A DNA stretch of 64,000 bases, taken from Heterotrichella gracilis. Lineage: Eukaryota > Sar > Xanthophyceae > Tribonematales > Xanthonemataceae. A program made the translations under genes and the position numbers. The number at the start of each line of letters is the position of its first letter. Positions within the stretch are counted from its first letter, which is position 1. The stretch covers positions 124,001 to 188,000 of the forward strand of contig JAULBX010001114.1 in assembly GCA_032358255.1 (NCBI GenBank), read 5' to 3'. Of the stretch, positions 1 through 12,391 are shown piece after piece. The notes under the pieces were generated by a model. It was not told where the DNA came from. It was given only the letters and a program-made list of their open reading frames with translations, and ran no database searches.

Positions 1-57
1 GCCCCCTATGTCCTACTAGAAATGATTCCATCGCCTGCGTGTTCCCGCCCCATGCAG

Positions 58-237
58 GTCTACTCCCGCCAGCTGTTCCTGGCCGTGCACCAGCAGGCAC
101 CGGAGGAGCTGGGACCCGTGTGGCAGGCTGTGGCGCGTGTGTTCCGGGAGATGGATGCCATGCTGGTCAACCTCATGTCGCTCAGGCTGCGGTGGCTGGG
201 CGGGCGGCAGCGGCAGCAGCAGCAGGCACAGCAGTGA
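58..237 (+). CDS. 3'-terminal exon of an unidentified gene
   Basis: The exon follows a consensus acceptor (CATGCAG ending at 57) and stays open to a TGA at 235-237, giving 59 residues beginning VYSRQLFLAVHQQ. The segment looks helical (runs such as LGPVWQAVARVFREMD) and ends in a glutamine-rich tail (RQRQQQQAQQ). The rest of the gene lies left of the window, so no family can be assigned. The acceptor and the open phase support a real exon; the function is unknown. Confidence 0.5.
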   Translation, partial: VYSRQLFLAVHQQAPEELGPVWQAVARVFREMDAMLVNLMSLRLRWLGGRQRQQQQAQQ

Positions 238-1514
238 TCTGGTGGCAATGTGGAGGATGTATTGAGCGTACCTTGGGGGTCAGGGGGGTAGTATAGTGCA
301 GATGGGGAGAGGGGAGGTGCAGCTGTCTCAGGGGGAAGGGGTGCTGCACTGGGGATGGATGGGATTGGCGGTTTTTGTGGGCGTGTATATACATATATGT
401 GGAGGGAACACAGGAGGGGAGGGAACTCAAGAGTGCAGACAAAAGAGGGCAGCGTTGTTTGGCAAGGTAGTAGTTCACAGAATTTTGTGGATTTTCCAGG
501 TCGGCAGGTAGCCAAAGTTACACCTGTAGCACTGCAACACAGGGGTAGAACACTGATAAAAAATGCCAAATGCCAAATGCCCGCTGTGGGGGGCCTGCAA
601 AGCCAACTTCATTGGGAGTGGGAAGAGCCCTTGGTACACTTTTTGTTGCTGAAATTTGGAGGTTGCCTCACTGCAGGTCCCACCCCGTCTATGGTTGGGA
701 GCTAGTCCTACGCTACCTAATCCTACACAATGGCGCTTGGACATGGCATGCCTTTTTTTGGCCACAAATTCTTTGTACTGCATTTACCTGTATAGCAGCC
801 TGTATTGTGTGGTTTACATCAAATCAGTGTCACCTATAGTTTGCAGATAGCCGTTTGGATAGGCTACACTTGAAGTTGGGATGGGCACCCAAAAGGCGCA
901 GAACAGATGTTATCAGCATGCCTGTTTTATGTTCGGATGTCCTGGGGTTGACCTGCCCCGCTGTTATAAAGTCCCATCATCACAGCAACCGCCTGCCAGG
1001 AACTGCTACCAGCGCTTGCAAATGTTGAGGTTGCCACACCCAGGTGGTGGCCCTGGTTGACATCACTGCCTGTGGACCAAGGGGTGGACAAGTGGAAGGG
1101 TCAAGGGGAGGAAATGGTGACTCCAATGGCCGGCGCAATCAAATTGAGGTTTCCAGCGCTACACACCATTACGAAAGTTGGATATTTTGCATCACATCGT
1201 TGCAAACCTGGCTGCTCAACACAGTCTGCTCGATTAATGACGCTTGCAGAGACTACAGGAACGTGTATGCGGCGGTTTAGACGTGAAGCAACCTGCTCCG
1301 TGCTTGCATGTTGCGTGTGGTAGGAAGTGGGACAGTGTTGCTGCTCAGCTTCACGGCCTAAGAGGCCTGTACTACGCCGCTTCTTATGTGAACCCCAGGC
1401 AGGCTTCAATCGCTGCCTTTCTTCCAGATCTGTCCTGCTGGGTCGTTGTTCGAGGCTGTTCGGGGGGGCTGATACTGCGCAGCTGCAGCTGATATGGTAG
1501 CCTGAGCGAGCGCT
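238..1514. other. intergenic stretch, no gene recognised
   Basis: This holds the 3' flank of the first gene and the 5' flank of the DnaJ-type gene. Several short open frames exist on both strands, but none shows a recognisable motif or a supported splice partner. No repeat or RNA gene was seen. Confidence 0.5.
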
Positions 1515-2550
1515 ATGGGTCTGCCAACCCTTGCAAACGCCCACCCTGATGGGCTGCTTGCGCCTGGGAGACTGCGCAGTGCTCAACCAAGCCAAGTCCA
1601 GCCGTTCAAGGCCAACCTGCGACAGCACAGGCACTGCAAATGCCATCGCATCTGCGTGGTGAGCCAGGGGACCCACAGCGCCTCAAGCACTCAGGGCGCA
1701 GAGGGGCAATCTCAGCAACTGGATGTCGCTGCGTACACGGCAGGTACGCTCAACTCTGTCTTCATCCTGCCTTCAGGTCTAATTTTATGGACTTTTTGGT
1801 TGTTGGGTCTGTGCATCGTCGGTGCCCCCAGTGGCTGACTGCTGAGTTTCCTGTAACTCCTCCCACAGAAGCTTCGGTAGCGCCAGCAGATGCGCCCCCT
1901 CGGACAGTCACCGGCGTGTATCAGCCTGCCTCCATCTCCCGGGTGTTGATCGGTGTCAACCCAACCAGAGTGGCGAGGAGTCTACCGCGATTGCGACCCA
2001 GCAATGGCCCTCTCTACCTGGTAAGTTTCCGCCTTTCATGGGGTAACGCTCACTGGGCATAACCTCCTCGATGGCTGTACCTTGACACCTTGACGAGGTT
2101 TTATTTGGCTGGCTTAAAGAATTTGTGCAACACTGGGTGCTTGCAAAAGCCTGTAAAAACCAGCAAGGCAATGTGGAAATCAGCAGAAATAAATGGTGAC
2201 TGATATCTTTTGTGCCCGTGCAGATTGTGCTTGCCTTCACTGTGGGAGCAGCAGCAGCAGCACAATACAGGGCGCGGACGATGCAGGCGGTCAAGGAGTG
2301 CACAGAATGCCGGGGGTTTGGCATCCAGCGCTGCAAACTCTGCAGTGGGAGGGGCAGCATCGGCTGGGAGGGCAAGTGGGCGCACTCTGAGCCATGCCCA
2401 GCCTGCTTGGGCAAGCGATATTGCAACTGCGAGGAGTGCGGTGGGCTGTATCACAGGTCACTGTTTCACCACGCTCGTGCCAAGCCTCAGTCACTGGTGG
2501 AGTCTCTGAACAACCCTGAGGAGTCCGGTTGGCAAAAGTTGATGGACTGA
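1515..2550 (+). CDS. plastid-type DnaJ zinc-finger (CxxCxGxG) protein, 235 aa
   Basis: Three exons, 1515-1743, 1869-2020 and 2224-2550, join in phase. An in-frame TGA at 1503-1505 makes 1515 the first possible ATG. The first 100 or so residues are rich in Ser, Arg and Ala and short of acids, like a chloroplast transit peptide. A short hydrophobic stretch (YLIVLAFTVGAAAAA) spans the exon 2/3 junction. The C-terminal half has four cysteine pairs, CTECRGFG, CKLCSGRG, CPACLGKR and CNCEECGG, the zinc-binding arrangement of DnaJ cysteine-rich domains, without a J domain. Plant proteins of this kind (BSD2, LQY1, PSA2 and relatives) act as thylakoid or stromal folding factors or thiol-disulphide chaperones. 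The family is clear; the exact orthologue is not. Plastid location is inferred from the N-terminus. Confidence 0.82.
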
Positions 2551-3612
2551 AGCAAGCGGGTGGTTACACCGGGACTGCGTTTTCACCACAGCACGTCAGC
2601 AGCAGATTGCAGCACGACAGCCAGCAGTTTTCGGCGTGCCTGTCTGGCGGAGCTGGGCGCCCTGCGGCATGCGGGCTCCTTAGCGAAGCCTGAAAGCCAG
2701 CAGTTTTTACAAGGGAAAACGCCTGGCATTTGGGCACAGGGTTTATGCTGGATTCGATTTTCACTGGAATTTTTGGGAGATATCTTGGGGAAGGTTTTTG
2801 GGCTTGCGGGGTGCGGAGTGTCCTTGGGGATGGGCAGGTGCTCCAGATTGTTTCCATGTAGGTTGCAGCATCGTTTGGCTAACTGGTTTTGGGTCGTGTT
2901 TGATACCGAGGTTGGGGGGAGTCACTTTTACTCCGTGTATAGTACTGGATTTTCTTAATTGCAATCAGAATTTGCCCTATCATTCTATCATTCTTACTTG
3001 TATCAGTGCACTTGTGGCAGGCTCAAGACCTGCTTTCGATATCAAGACGTGGAGCATGATGCCAGTCGGTTATCATTTGTTATGTGATATCACAAGCCAT
3101 CGAACATGTTTCACACTTCAATATGGGGTGGCGGCTTGTTGGTCGTCGTTCCTGTTGCTGAGAGGGTGCACTCAGACGTGGCTAGGTTATCTGTAGCCTA
3201 GTGTTGTGCTTTGCCACCTGGAGATAAGGTCTTACAGTAAAATCTATTTGTAACAATAATTCTATTTGTCACCAACGTGATGGTGGAAAACCCTACTGGA
3301 GTGTGGCCATGAAAAACTGCACCTTGCACAACTTGGAACACGCCACCACGACAAGGTCTGCAACGCAATACGGGGACTGCAAAATACAGCGGTAGAATCA
3401 TGTACACGCACTGGAAAATTACTCAGCTCTCAAGTGTTGGAACCAAGTAAACAAGCTTCAAATGCTTGGCAGTAATTGTGGTCCCACGTTGCCTGCAGCG
3501 CTATGTAGGTGCCGTGTGGAAAACCAAGCAAACGACTGGATATGATACAATCCTAAGGCTGCGCTTCCCAGCCCTAAAGAGAAAAGAATGTAGGGCAGTC
3601 CCTAGGGCTTCT
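2551..3612. other. convergent intergenic region between the DnaJ-type gene and MBF1
   Basis: It should hold the 3' untranslated parts of the two converging genes. No coding exon with supported splice sites, no RNA gene and no obvious repeat was seen. Confidence 0.5.
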
Positions 3613-4491
3613 TCAGGGCTTCTTCTTCAGCACAACCCCCAGTATCCTGCTCATCTTGCTGAGAATCTGCGGGCTTGGAATGGCCTTCCCGCTTTCATAT
3701 TCTTGTACTATCTGTGGCTTTTCGTTAATGGCCTGCAGGTGTAAGGTTAAGGTGTGAGTGACACAACAGCGTATCAGGGTTCTCAGCCGAAGAGCGATGA
3801 ATCAATTGCTGAACAGCGCTTGCACCAGGAAATTCACGTTGGTTTCCGCACCTGTCCCAGTTGAGCTTGCGTCATCTTCTTTGCAAGGCGTGCCTGCACT
3901 ATTTGCTTGGAGAGCGATGCTGATACTGTCTCATCTGCACAGAAACCAAGACAAGGTTGAGCCCAAAGGGTTGGCAATGAGCAGCCCTCCTCACTGTCCC
4001 CATGCCCTTCACCCGCATATGCATGCAGTTATGGGTGTGAAAAGCAAGGTGAGATCCATGCAGAACAGCGCCCCTCAGGCCTTAAGGGCGAAACTAGAAT
4101 ACTCACGGGCCAGGTTTTCCGAGTCAGCCTCCAACTTTGCCAGGTTCTTCGAAGGGGCATGGGCTGAGTTTTTGCCAGCGTTGTCTACGCAGGAACAGGG
4201 GTGGGGGTTAGCAACCTCTGCCTGCAGCTCCAAGAATGAAAGAGATCGAAGGCAACACCAAAGAAGACTTACATTTCTGCAGTGTATCCACAGACTCTCC
4301 CGCTCTCCTTGCCTGCAACCACAATCAAGACACAGCTGAGTATGTGGGGTTGGGCAGGTGTGGTTGGAGTCTCTTGGAGAAAGGAATACGCCAAAAGCAC
4401 ATACCGCGTTCACGACCTGGCTCGTTTGAGCCTGTCCTGCGGTGGGCTTCTTTTTCCTGATGACAACGTCGTTCCAGTCCTGTCCCTGCAT
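3613..4491 (-). CDS. MBF1: multiprotein-bridging factor 1 (MBF1), 135 aa
   Basis: Five exons on the minus strand: 4491-4405, 4312-4273, 4184-4107, 3934-3852, 3732-3613. They join in phase. The N-terminal MBF1 domain starts [19 protein letters not shown] and continues through [19 protein letters not shown] and [19 protein letters not shown]. The C-terminal Cro/C1-type helix-turn-helix shows [20 protein letters not shown] and [17 protein letters not shown], and the protein ends [11 protein letters not shown]1 bridges TBP and sequence-specific activators in the nucleus and is stress-linked in plants; in yeast and animals it also acts on collided ribosomes. Length matches the family (about 140 aa). 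The start is the ATG at 4491, but an acceptor-like ATGCAG lies right there, so a tiny upstream first exon cannot be excluded. Confidence 0.95.
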
Positions 4492-5239
4492 GATGTTGGC
4501 TGGCTCTCGACTGGTGATCTGGCAGCTGGGTTTGCAACGAGACAAGTAGCTATACGGCGCAATAAATGCTGCTGGAGGGTGGTAGGGTGGGAAGGCTTCG
4601 AAACAAGGTGTGCATGCGGGCTACAGACGGTGTTTTTGTGAAGTTGGTTTTGCGTGGCCTTGCTGGGCACCTGGTCGGTGGCTGCGGCCTGGCAGGTGGC
4701 GCCGCCTTCAAGGAACGTTCCAGAAAGCCAGAAATCCTGCAATAGACATAGCGCGATTACCCACTTCCCTTTATTTCACCACGTACGAGCCTCAGGGCGC
4801 CTGGCCTTTTAGTGAACGTTTTTGACACGGGGTGTTGCAACACGGCTTGCCAATCATGATGCATGCCATCAAATCCAAGTGCCGAACCGCTCAAGTGTTC
4901 AATGTAGTTGAAAGTAACAAGAAAGAGTTTTAAATTGCCGAGGCCACGAATGTTGTGGCACACATGCTCAGACACTTCGCAAGGTCAGGCACTCAGCCCT
5001 CAGCATGGTAACGCCTTTGGGAGCGGGGTAGTGTGAAGTTCAATCACATTAAAGAATTGCCTCCCTAATTACCAAGTCAGCAGCCATACAACAGTAGACA
5101 TAAACAAACGGCACACAGGAATATTATTTTTCACAAATTCAGCTGGTGGTGGCAACCTCGGCCGCAACAAACATATTTTCAGCGTCCCACCCTCAGCCCA
5201 CTGCGCCGGTCTGAAAGAGGCACTTGCCCTCGTCACAAT
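4492..5239. other. intergenic region upstream of MBF1
   Basis: This contains the MBF1 promoter and leader and the 3' flank of the KKEL gene. No supported exon or repeat was seen. Confidence 0.45.
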
Positions 5240-6645
5240 TCACAGCTCTTTCTTCGCTACACCCGTGAACCCACTGTCAGCAGCGGAGCTCCCAGCTGCT
5301 GGCCTGTAGTCGACCACTGGCGGCTGCCCCGGGGGTGCGGTTCCCGCAGGCATGGACTGGGACCCTGAGGCGTTTGCCACACCACTGGCCCCGCCTGAAA
5401 ACTTGGCCCCAGTGACAGCATGCACCACTTTCTTGCCATTGTGGACCATCCAGCGCGAGGCCTTGTACATCCTCTTGAAGAACTTGACGGCCCTGAGCCC
5501 CCTGGTGAACCACGCCATGGACATCTTGATGGGCCTGATGATGTAGTAGTAGAGCACCCAGCCAAAGACCTTGTTCAGCAACCAGTACCCAAACTGCGCT
5601 GCCTTGCCGCGGGGCTTGCGGGGGGGCTGTGGGCCAAAGCCAGCATCTGCATTGTCATAGCTGCCTGGCCCTGCAACGTTTGCGCTGTGGATCTGGGAGC
5701 CAGGGGCGGCACCCCCAGTGCCACGGCTGCCTGCCGCTGCAGGGTTTGCGCTGTGGATCTGTGCGCTCTGCCCAGGGTTACCATAGTTGCCTGGCCCTGT
5801 GATGTCGGCGCTGTGCACCTGCGCCATGGCGATGCGTGGGTGACGGTCGATAACCCTCCTGGACGGGAAAAGTTCTGCTGCTATGGTGCGGGTTTGGGTG
5901 CGGGGAACTGCTGCAGCTGCCTTGCTGCTGCTCAGGCGATGGAGGCAGCTGTCAGGTAGTCTAGGCCTGTATGGAGCCGGCAAAAGGGCTGAGGTGCTGT
6001 GTAGAACCTGTTGTTGAGCTTGGGCCCTCTGAAAGGAGGCCTTTGGAGGGGAGGGGAGGTGTGGGGCACGGTGGCACTGCAACTTCACCCGCTGAAGCTG
6101 CAAGCTTGCTGGTGGGAGTCCTGCAAGGAAATAACCATAAACCCACGTTAGTTACCCAGATTGGGACGTTGCATGCGCCACACTCTGGAAAGGCTGGTGC
6201 ATGCACTCAGGTTGTGGTTGCCTCTAGGGAACCTCACTAAAGAGGTTGGAGTAGCAGCACCTATTTTTTGGGTGGCATTGAGCTGCCTAGGCACAGCATA
6301 ATTTAGTAATCATTCCTTTACAACGTAAGTTAGTAAGCAAACTATTTGAGCTTGTGGCTAGCAAGTATCCTGTGGCTCTTTTGGGTCTCTGAAGACAAAG
6401 GAACTGACAGGGAGCCACTGTTCAGCAGCTGGTGCAACTAGCAGGTCAAGGCGGCACCTGCACCGTTGTGGGCCACCTCTTGCCTTGCGTGATGCTACGT
6501 GTTCGTCTAGCGACTGGGCAACCCCTGAAGTACCCAAACGCCAAGTATTTCAGAGGGTTTGACGAGGTAACCACCAAGCATGAGAGAGGGCCGTGAACCA
6601 AGACTTACTTGCAAGGGTTGTCAAGCAACTGCCATGCCGTGACAT
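5240..6645 (-). CDS. unknown protein with three short repeats and a KKEL end, 305 aa
   Basis: Two exons, 6645-6609 and 6120-5240, are joined by a strong GTAAGT donor and a TTGCAG acceptor in matching phase, starting MSRHGSCLTTLA. The first 115 residues are basic and rich in Ser, Ala and Gln, like an organelle presequence. Then come three copies of a repeat of about 20 residues: QVHSADITGPGNYGN, QIHSANPAAAGSRGT and QIHSANVAGPGSYDN. A basic aromatic segment follows (FGYWLLNKVFGWVLYYYIIR, then RGLRAVKFFKRMYKASRWMV) that could be one membrane or membrane-surface helix. The last four residues, KKEL, fit a dilysine KKXX signal but could be chance. No known family was recognised. The long open frame, good splice pair and amino-acid-level repeats make a real gene likely. 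Confidence 0.68.
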
Positions 6646-7198
6646 GCAACTCCGTACGCCTGCAAGTGCGGCGATACTGTCTAGTTATCTTCCTCTGTCT
6701 AGGGGTTTTGCCAACTATCACCCAGTGATACTCAGAGTCTGCTGTACGCGTTTGCAGCTAGGTCGAGTTCATGCCTATGAGTCAGCTGGGCGGCAGCGTC
6801 GCGCTACCTACTGCGCGAGGTTATAATTAGGGTCAAGGGCTGGAACCCTTGCAAGAACCCTTGCAAAGCCCTAAGGTAGCTAGCTGACCTATCAAAGCGT
6901 GTTAGAAGCGTTTACAGCTATGGGGATACGTATTGACGTGGTCGTGACCCTGCTACTTGAGCGCATGCATTGCAGGGTTACACTTAAAAGCACAGGTGCC
7001 CACCAGCTGAGGACCTGTCCAAAACACCCAGTAAACCCTCACAACACCACACTGGTCACTTGGGTGTGGAAAAAAGAGCTGAGCATTGTTCCCTGTACCT
7101 TGGCCATGCCTAGGGTACCACCTCTTAGCAAGGAGCATGGAGCTTGCCATGTGGGCAGCGCCACAGCCACCCCCTACCCACGCCAAACCAGCGCCACC
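6646..7198. other. intergenic region between PUS7 and the KKEL gene
   Basis: This is the 3' flank of PUS7 and the promoter side of the KKEL gene. No exon or RNA gene was recognised. Confidence 0.45.
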
Positions 7199-10100
7199 TC
7201 ATGCTTTGCCTGTGGCTGGCGCAGCCGCGTTGGCCGCTGCCTGCGTCATGGTGCGGTGGTGGGAGGTGGAGGTATCCTGCTTGGTCACCTCCCGAATCAG
7301 CATAGTGGCGTAGCAGGAGGGGGGCAGCCTGAACTGCAACTGGACGGCCAGCAAGGGGGCAGCACCACCCTCCCCACCTCCTGCGGCGCCCCCCGCCGCC
7401 CCCCGCCCCTCCTCCACCGGCCCATGGCCCGACAGTAGGTCCAGGTCTGTGGCCGCCAGGTTGGCGTTAGGGTTTGTGTAGGGTATGAGGGTGTGGCGCA
7501 TCTCCCGCGGCTTGTGCAGCACGTGGCGGTAGTCCCCCGGCAGCGCGGTGATGGAGAAATCCCGTACGCCATGTGGCGCGCTGTCGAGGGACACCGAGTC
7601 ACGTGTCGCCACGTCAGCATACACCTGCACCCACACGCAAAGCATGTGGCTATCACAGGGCTGCGGGCCTTGTCTCGGGTACCCAGGTAGGAGGGTGTGT
7701 CAGAGTGTCAGGTACCAGGTAGAAGGGTGTGTCAGAGTGTCAGGTATCAGGTGGGAGGGTGTCGGGGGTAGGAGGGCATCATTTGAGGCAATGCGCACAT
7801 GGGGCACTCATGTGCCAAAGATGGCGGTGTGGGATGGGGCTATGGCAAATGCGGTGTGGGCAGCATAGCATGCCGTGTGCATGGATGTCCGTGCTCCATG
7901 CACACACCCTGCGCCGCCACCGCTTGCCACGCACACCCACACGTGGGTTTGCATGCAACATCAAAGCGCAATGGAAGGAAATTGGCGCTTCACTGCCAAT
8001 GCAAGCACCCGGGCGGCACAAAAAGTGATATGATTTCACTCAATTCACTGCACCTGTGCGGCGTTCCACCCACCCACCTGTGCAGTTGCGTGCGAGGGGT
8101 AGATGGTCTTGCAGCCCGGCAGGGGGAGCACCACCTCCTCGATTCCATACACCCCTTGCTCCGCCTCCTCCCGGGTGACCACATGCACGCGGTTCAGCCG
8201 CTGCTGGCTGCGGCTCACCATCATGTCACCCTCCTCCTCCACCTCCTCCACCTCATCCTTCTCCTCCCCTTGCCCCTCCTCAGGTGCCACACCCGCCTGT
8301 GAATAGCACGGGCCGTCATTCAGCTTTAAATGTGGATAATCAAAAGAGTGGATATTGCACGATTACAATTAATTTCATGTCACCCTCCTTCTCCTCCTCC
8401 ATCCATGCACCCGTCCTCAGGAACGGCGCCAAACTGTGATCACTTGAACATGTTGATAAATTGGGAAACCGATAATCTGCCTAACATTGGTTTAAACACT
8501 ATTAACATTGCTCACTAAAATAACTGATTACTCCGTGGTTGTGGTGGGAGTGGGTCAACAGCGTCAACCAAGGACCACGCAAGAGCAACTTGGAAGGTCA
8601 TGACATTCCCAAACCTCACCTGTGCGGCGTCCTCCCCATCTCCAGCAACCCCCGCTAGCACCAGGTCGCCCTCCACCGCCGAAAGGTGGCCAAAGGTGGC
8701 AATCCGGTGGCTGGCAGCCGAGTTCCACAGGTAGCTCTGGTATGCATGCACGTACATCTGGCGCAGGTTCCTGGGGATGGCCAGCAGCGCGTTGCAGTAG
8801 TTGGTGGCGCCGCACCGCTGCAAACCCTGCGCAAGGGTTTTGGGATGTAGGCGGCGATAGGTGCATAAATCAGGCGAAGTGCACGCCGCGTACCATACCA
8901 CACGCAGTGGGTCCCAGCTTTACAAATCATTTGTTTTCCACCACACCACGTCACATTAAACTGATTGGCCCCCAGCACAAAGCAGGTGCGGAAGGCGTAC
9001 CCCAGGGACTTCGTTCACCCAGGGCTACGCAGCCACATTGCAAAGCAGCTACCTATTCCACCACGGATACAGGGACACCTGTACCTGCACATGGCCCTCC
9101 ACGTAAAAATGCAGACCCTGTTCACCGCATCCGCCTCTGCGCACCCACCTCCAGTACCGCCCTCTCCCCCACGCAGTGCCTGGGCATCGCCTTTAGCGCC
9201 CCCCTCACATCCCCCTTGGTCAGGTACAACTCCCTTGCCTCCTTACTTTCCACCTTCTCACCCTCCTTAGGGCACATGATGAGGGACACCGCCTCCTGCC
9301 ACCGACCACCAATCAGCGCAGCCCCCACCCTGGAAAAGAAACAGAAAAATTGCATTAAAACTATGAATTTCCAAAATCTAAAGATGGTGCCAGACGGTGG
9401 CCAGCCATTATTACCCTTTGCTGCTCATATTTTGTGCTTGAAGAATGCATTCTTGACATAATGTCTGCAGCATTGTTCAATTGAACTGACTGCACAGAAT
9501 GCACATAATCGATACATGTTGCATGCATTTGCCTTGCAAACACATCTGCCGCCCCAGAATCCGCACCTGCTAACCTGTGGGTGGCCATCGACCTAAATCC
9601 TACACCCTAAACCCTACACCCCGCCACCGCTCACCTGTGGGTGGCCACCGCCCCCGACCCAAAGCGCTGCAGGCCATAGTAATTGATAAACCCGCTCTCA
9701 CGCACCCCGGCCACAGCAGCAGCAATGACCTCGGGGGACGCGGGCTCCACCCCGCGCAGTATGATGCTGAACTCGTTCCCTTGCAGGTCGCCCAGCTGCA
9801 GCTGCTGTGAGGTGAAGGTGAATGATCCCAGGCGCATGCCGCGCAGCCGCCGGTTCAGGTCTGACAGGCGGGTGGGGGTCACCTGAGGAAGGGGGGCAAA
9901 TAATGATTGAATTTGTAGTTTAATTGTAATATAAATATACTTGATCAGATACGATGTGTTGAGTCACTGCCCATCGTAAAATTACTTTAGTTGACAATAC
10001 AAGATCCAGTGATTAATTTCAATAGTATGGGGGGATGTAAGAGGGTTTGGAGTCTTGCAATCATGGCTTGGACGGCAAACAATGTGCACGGCTGGATACC

Positions 10101-12391
10101 GATCCTCCAGAATGCATGCAACCAACTGCAGTGCCAAATTTGACGGATATTTGCATGGATAGCATTGAATAAGTTCGGGCATCCGCTGCTGCACCACACC
10201 TTGAAGAAGGTGATGTTTTGCGTGGTCACCGCGCGCTTGTCCTTGGTCCCCGCAACCGACACTGCATGCGGCGGGCAGTGGAGCAGGTGGGACAGGGTGC
10301 CCAGGGCAGCTTGGGTGTCCAGATTCTCCTTGAATAGCACACATTTCACGTATTTGTGGTGCCCCCCGGGCCACTCCCGGCTTGTGATCTGCCCCTGTGG
10401 CATGCCCTGCTCCCGCTTGCGCTTGTTGGCAGCCCGTCTCACCTGCAAAATTGAAACAACCAATGTGGTTCAGTTAATTCCTGGGTGTGGGGATTGTGAA
10501 TGGTACATCTGCGATTTTGCAGATTGTAAAGGTGTGAAAGCCAATACGCACTTGAGCAAAAGTGTTGTCCTTTGTGAGCACATGGCAGCGAGTTGTGCTG
10601 GACAGGAATGCATGGCGTGTGGCTACTGTCGGTAGATAAATCCCTCTGATAGTTGGAGCTGTAATCGTAACCGTACAAACATTTTTTTTCATATCGTGTT
10701 GAATTTCAATAGCCAACAAGATGTGTGTTAAACTACAAAATCTGTGTATTTTGTAGTCCAATACAACCTCAAGCCTATCCCCTAGCCTGCACCCACCACG
10801 CTCAGTCGGATGCACCCCACGGTTTGCCCCTCCTTGCCCTCCACAGGCACTTGCACCGTCTCGGACACCATTGGCGGCAACCCGTGGTCTTGCTTGAAGA
10901 ACATGTGCACAGCCTGCAGCGGTGGGGGATGAGCCTCAAAGGCTGGTTTGTGGCAATTGTAATGATGCATTGCAAGTCATGCAGTTTCAGGTGGAAGGCC
11001 GTGCTCAAACACACATGCGCACAGCCCACAGCGACAGGGGGCGAATGGGCCATAGGTGTGCACTAATTCAACGGGCATTAGAGGAAATGAGATGCCATGC
11101 AAGCAAGGGGAAGATGACTATCATGAACGGAACATCTTCACAGCCTGCAAGGATGGCCAGCCAGTGATTAAATCTGCGTCCATGAGTGCACATTGGAATA
11201 ACATATATGCATTCCAGCTTGAAAGCAGACTAGCAGGCAGCCCCTATACATGCGGCAATGTAATAGACTGCCCTAACCCCTAAATGTGGGACGCAGAGGA
11301 TCCACATGTGCGTTGAGGTGCATGGGGCCATGTGCATTGTGATGTAGAGGATCCATGTCACATGGACCATGTGTGCATTGTGGTGCATGGAGCCACACCG
11401 TTCTGCGCTCCTTGTCTGCATCGGGCGCCAGCACAACAAATTTGGGCGGTCTGGTGGCGCCAGACTCTGGTCCCTGGGTTGCGAGCACCTCCTCAAACGC
11501 AGCTCTTTGATCCAGGAATGCGGACAGCTTGTCGGCATTTTCCTGCCCAGCGACGCTGGCAAACTTGGCCAGTGCAGCTGCCAAGACTGCTGGGTCGTCC
11601 TTAAGGTTTTCCAGGGTTAGCGGAGGGCTTTGGGGTGCTGGTTCTGCTGCTGGCTGTGTGGTTTGCGCCTGCTCCTCCGCCTCCTTGCTGCCAGTGGCAA
11701 CCTCGGCTGGCGCGGCCGCCGCCTGCATATAATCAATCAGCGTATGCATAAACCATTTATTCTGGCGCCACAGTAGCTGCAGCAGTAAACCAACAGCCAC
11801 AAGCTGGAAGCTGCGCTGGCTGGCACTGTCTGTTGACGGAAAAAGGCGGATTTCGGGGTGCTGTGTTGGCTTACCTGTGGTATGGAGGTGCTGGTCAGGC
11901 GTGTGACATTGCCGTCCAAGTCGACCTCTCGCACGATAAAGTCGCTGTACCTGCAAGGGCAGTAGGGGATTATAACAGGTAACTGGTGCTAGCCTAAACA
12001 AGTGCTCAGCCCCCGACCCAGTGCTATCCCACATCAGTGATAAGCCTTAATCAATCCTAGACCCTAACCCAGTGCTCAACTCAGGTGCTAGCTCCAAAAC
12101 TAGTGCTAGCCCCAAACCTAGTGCGCTACCGCTGAAGGTATAGAGCTAGCCCCATATATGCATGCACATGGTAAACTGCTAAGGTTCTTACTCGTGACAG
12201 TATTGGTTCAACGGCCTTTTCAAAAGAACCTTATGATTGCTTAGTGATCAAGTACCCCGTGCAGTCGTGAGCAACACGCGACTGGCGACGTTCTGCTAGC
12301 CATGGCCCCACCTCTGCTTTAGCACGCCCGAGAACCCTTTGCAGGTATTAACGAACTGGGTAAGACCCACATCGGCTTCAGTAACAGCCAT
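7199..12391 (-). CDS. PUS7: TruD-family pseudouridine synthase PUS7, 706 aa
   Basis: Ten exons join in phase: 12391-12312, 11950-11875, 11722-11399, 10913-10797, 10442-10200, 9882-9635, 9329-9149, 8826-8620, 8296-8078, 7624-7199. The N-terminus MAVTEADVGLTQFVN, GFSGVLKQRYSDFIVREVDL is the PUS7 opening. The catalytic TruD core shows AGTKDKRAVTTQ (with the catalytic Asp), then GFINYYGLQRFGSGAVATHR, IPRNLRQMYVHAYQSYLWNS, VVLPLPGCKTIYP and finally LPPSCYATMLIREVTKQDTS. PUS7 makes pseudouridine in tRNAs (positions 13 and 35) and in some mRNAs. An Ala/Glu/Gln-rich insert lies in exon 3 and an acidic low-complexity stretch in exon 9. The last about 20 residues (TMTQAAANAAAPATGKA) are an alga-specific tail. 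The gene is divergent from DAD1. Confidence 0.96.
7684..7767. repeat. tandem repeat of about 32 bp, 2.7 copies, in the last PUS7 intron
   Basis: Copies begin near 7684, 7716 and 7748, each starting CAGGTAGGAGGGTGT or close to it; the first two continue GTCAGAGTGT. Purely intronic, with no sign of function. Confidence 0.8.
9571..9655. repeat. duplicated exon edge of PUS7 exon 6 around CCCTAAA motifs
   Basis: ACCTGTGGGTGGCCA at 9573-9587 recurs at 9633-9647. The second copy covers the 3' end and donor of PUS7 exon 6. Between the copies lies TAAATCCTACACCCTAAACC, a degenerate telomere-type tract. Confidence 0.75.
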
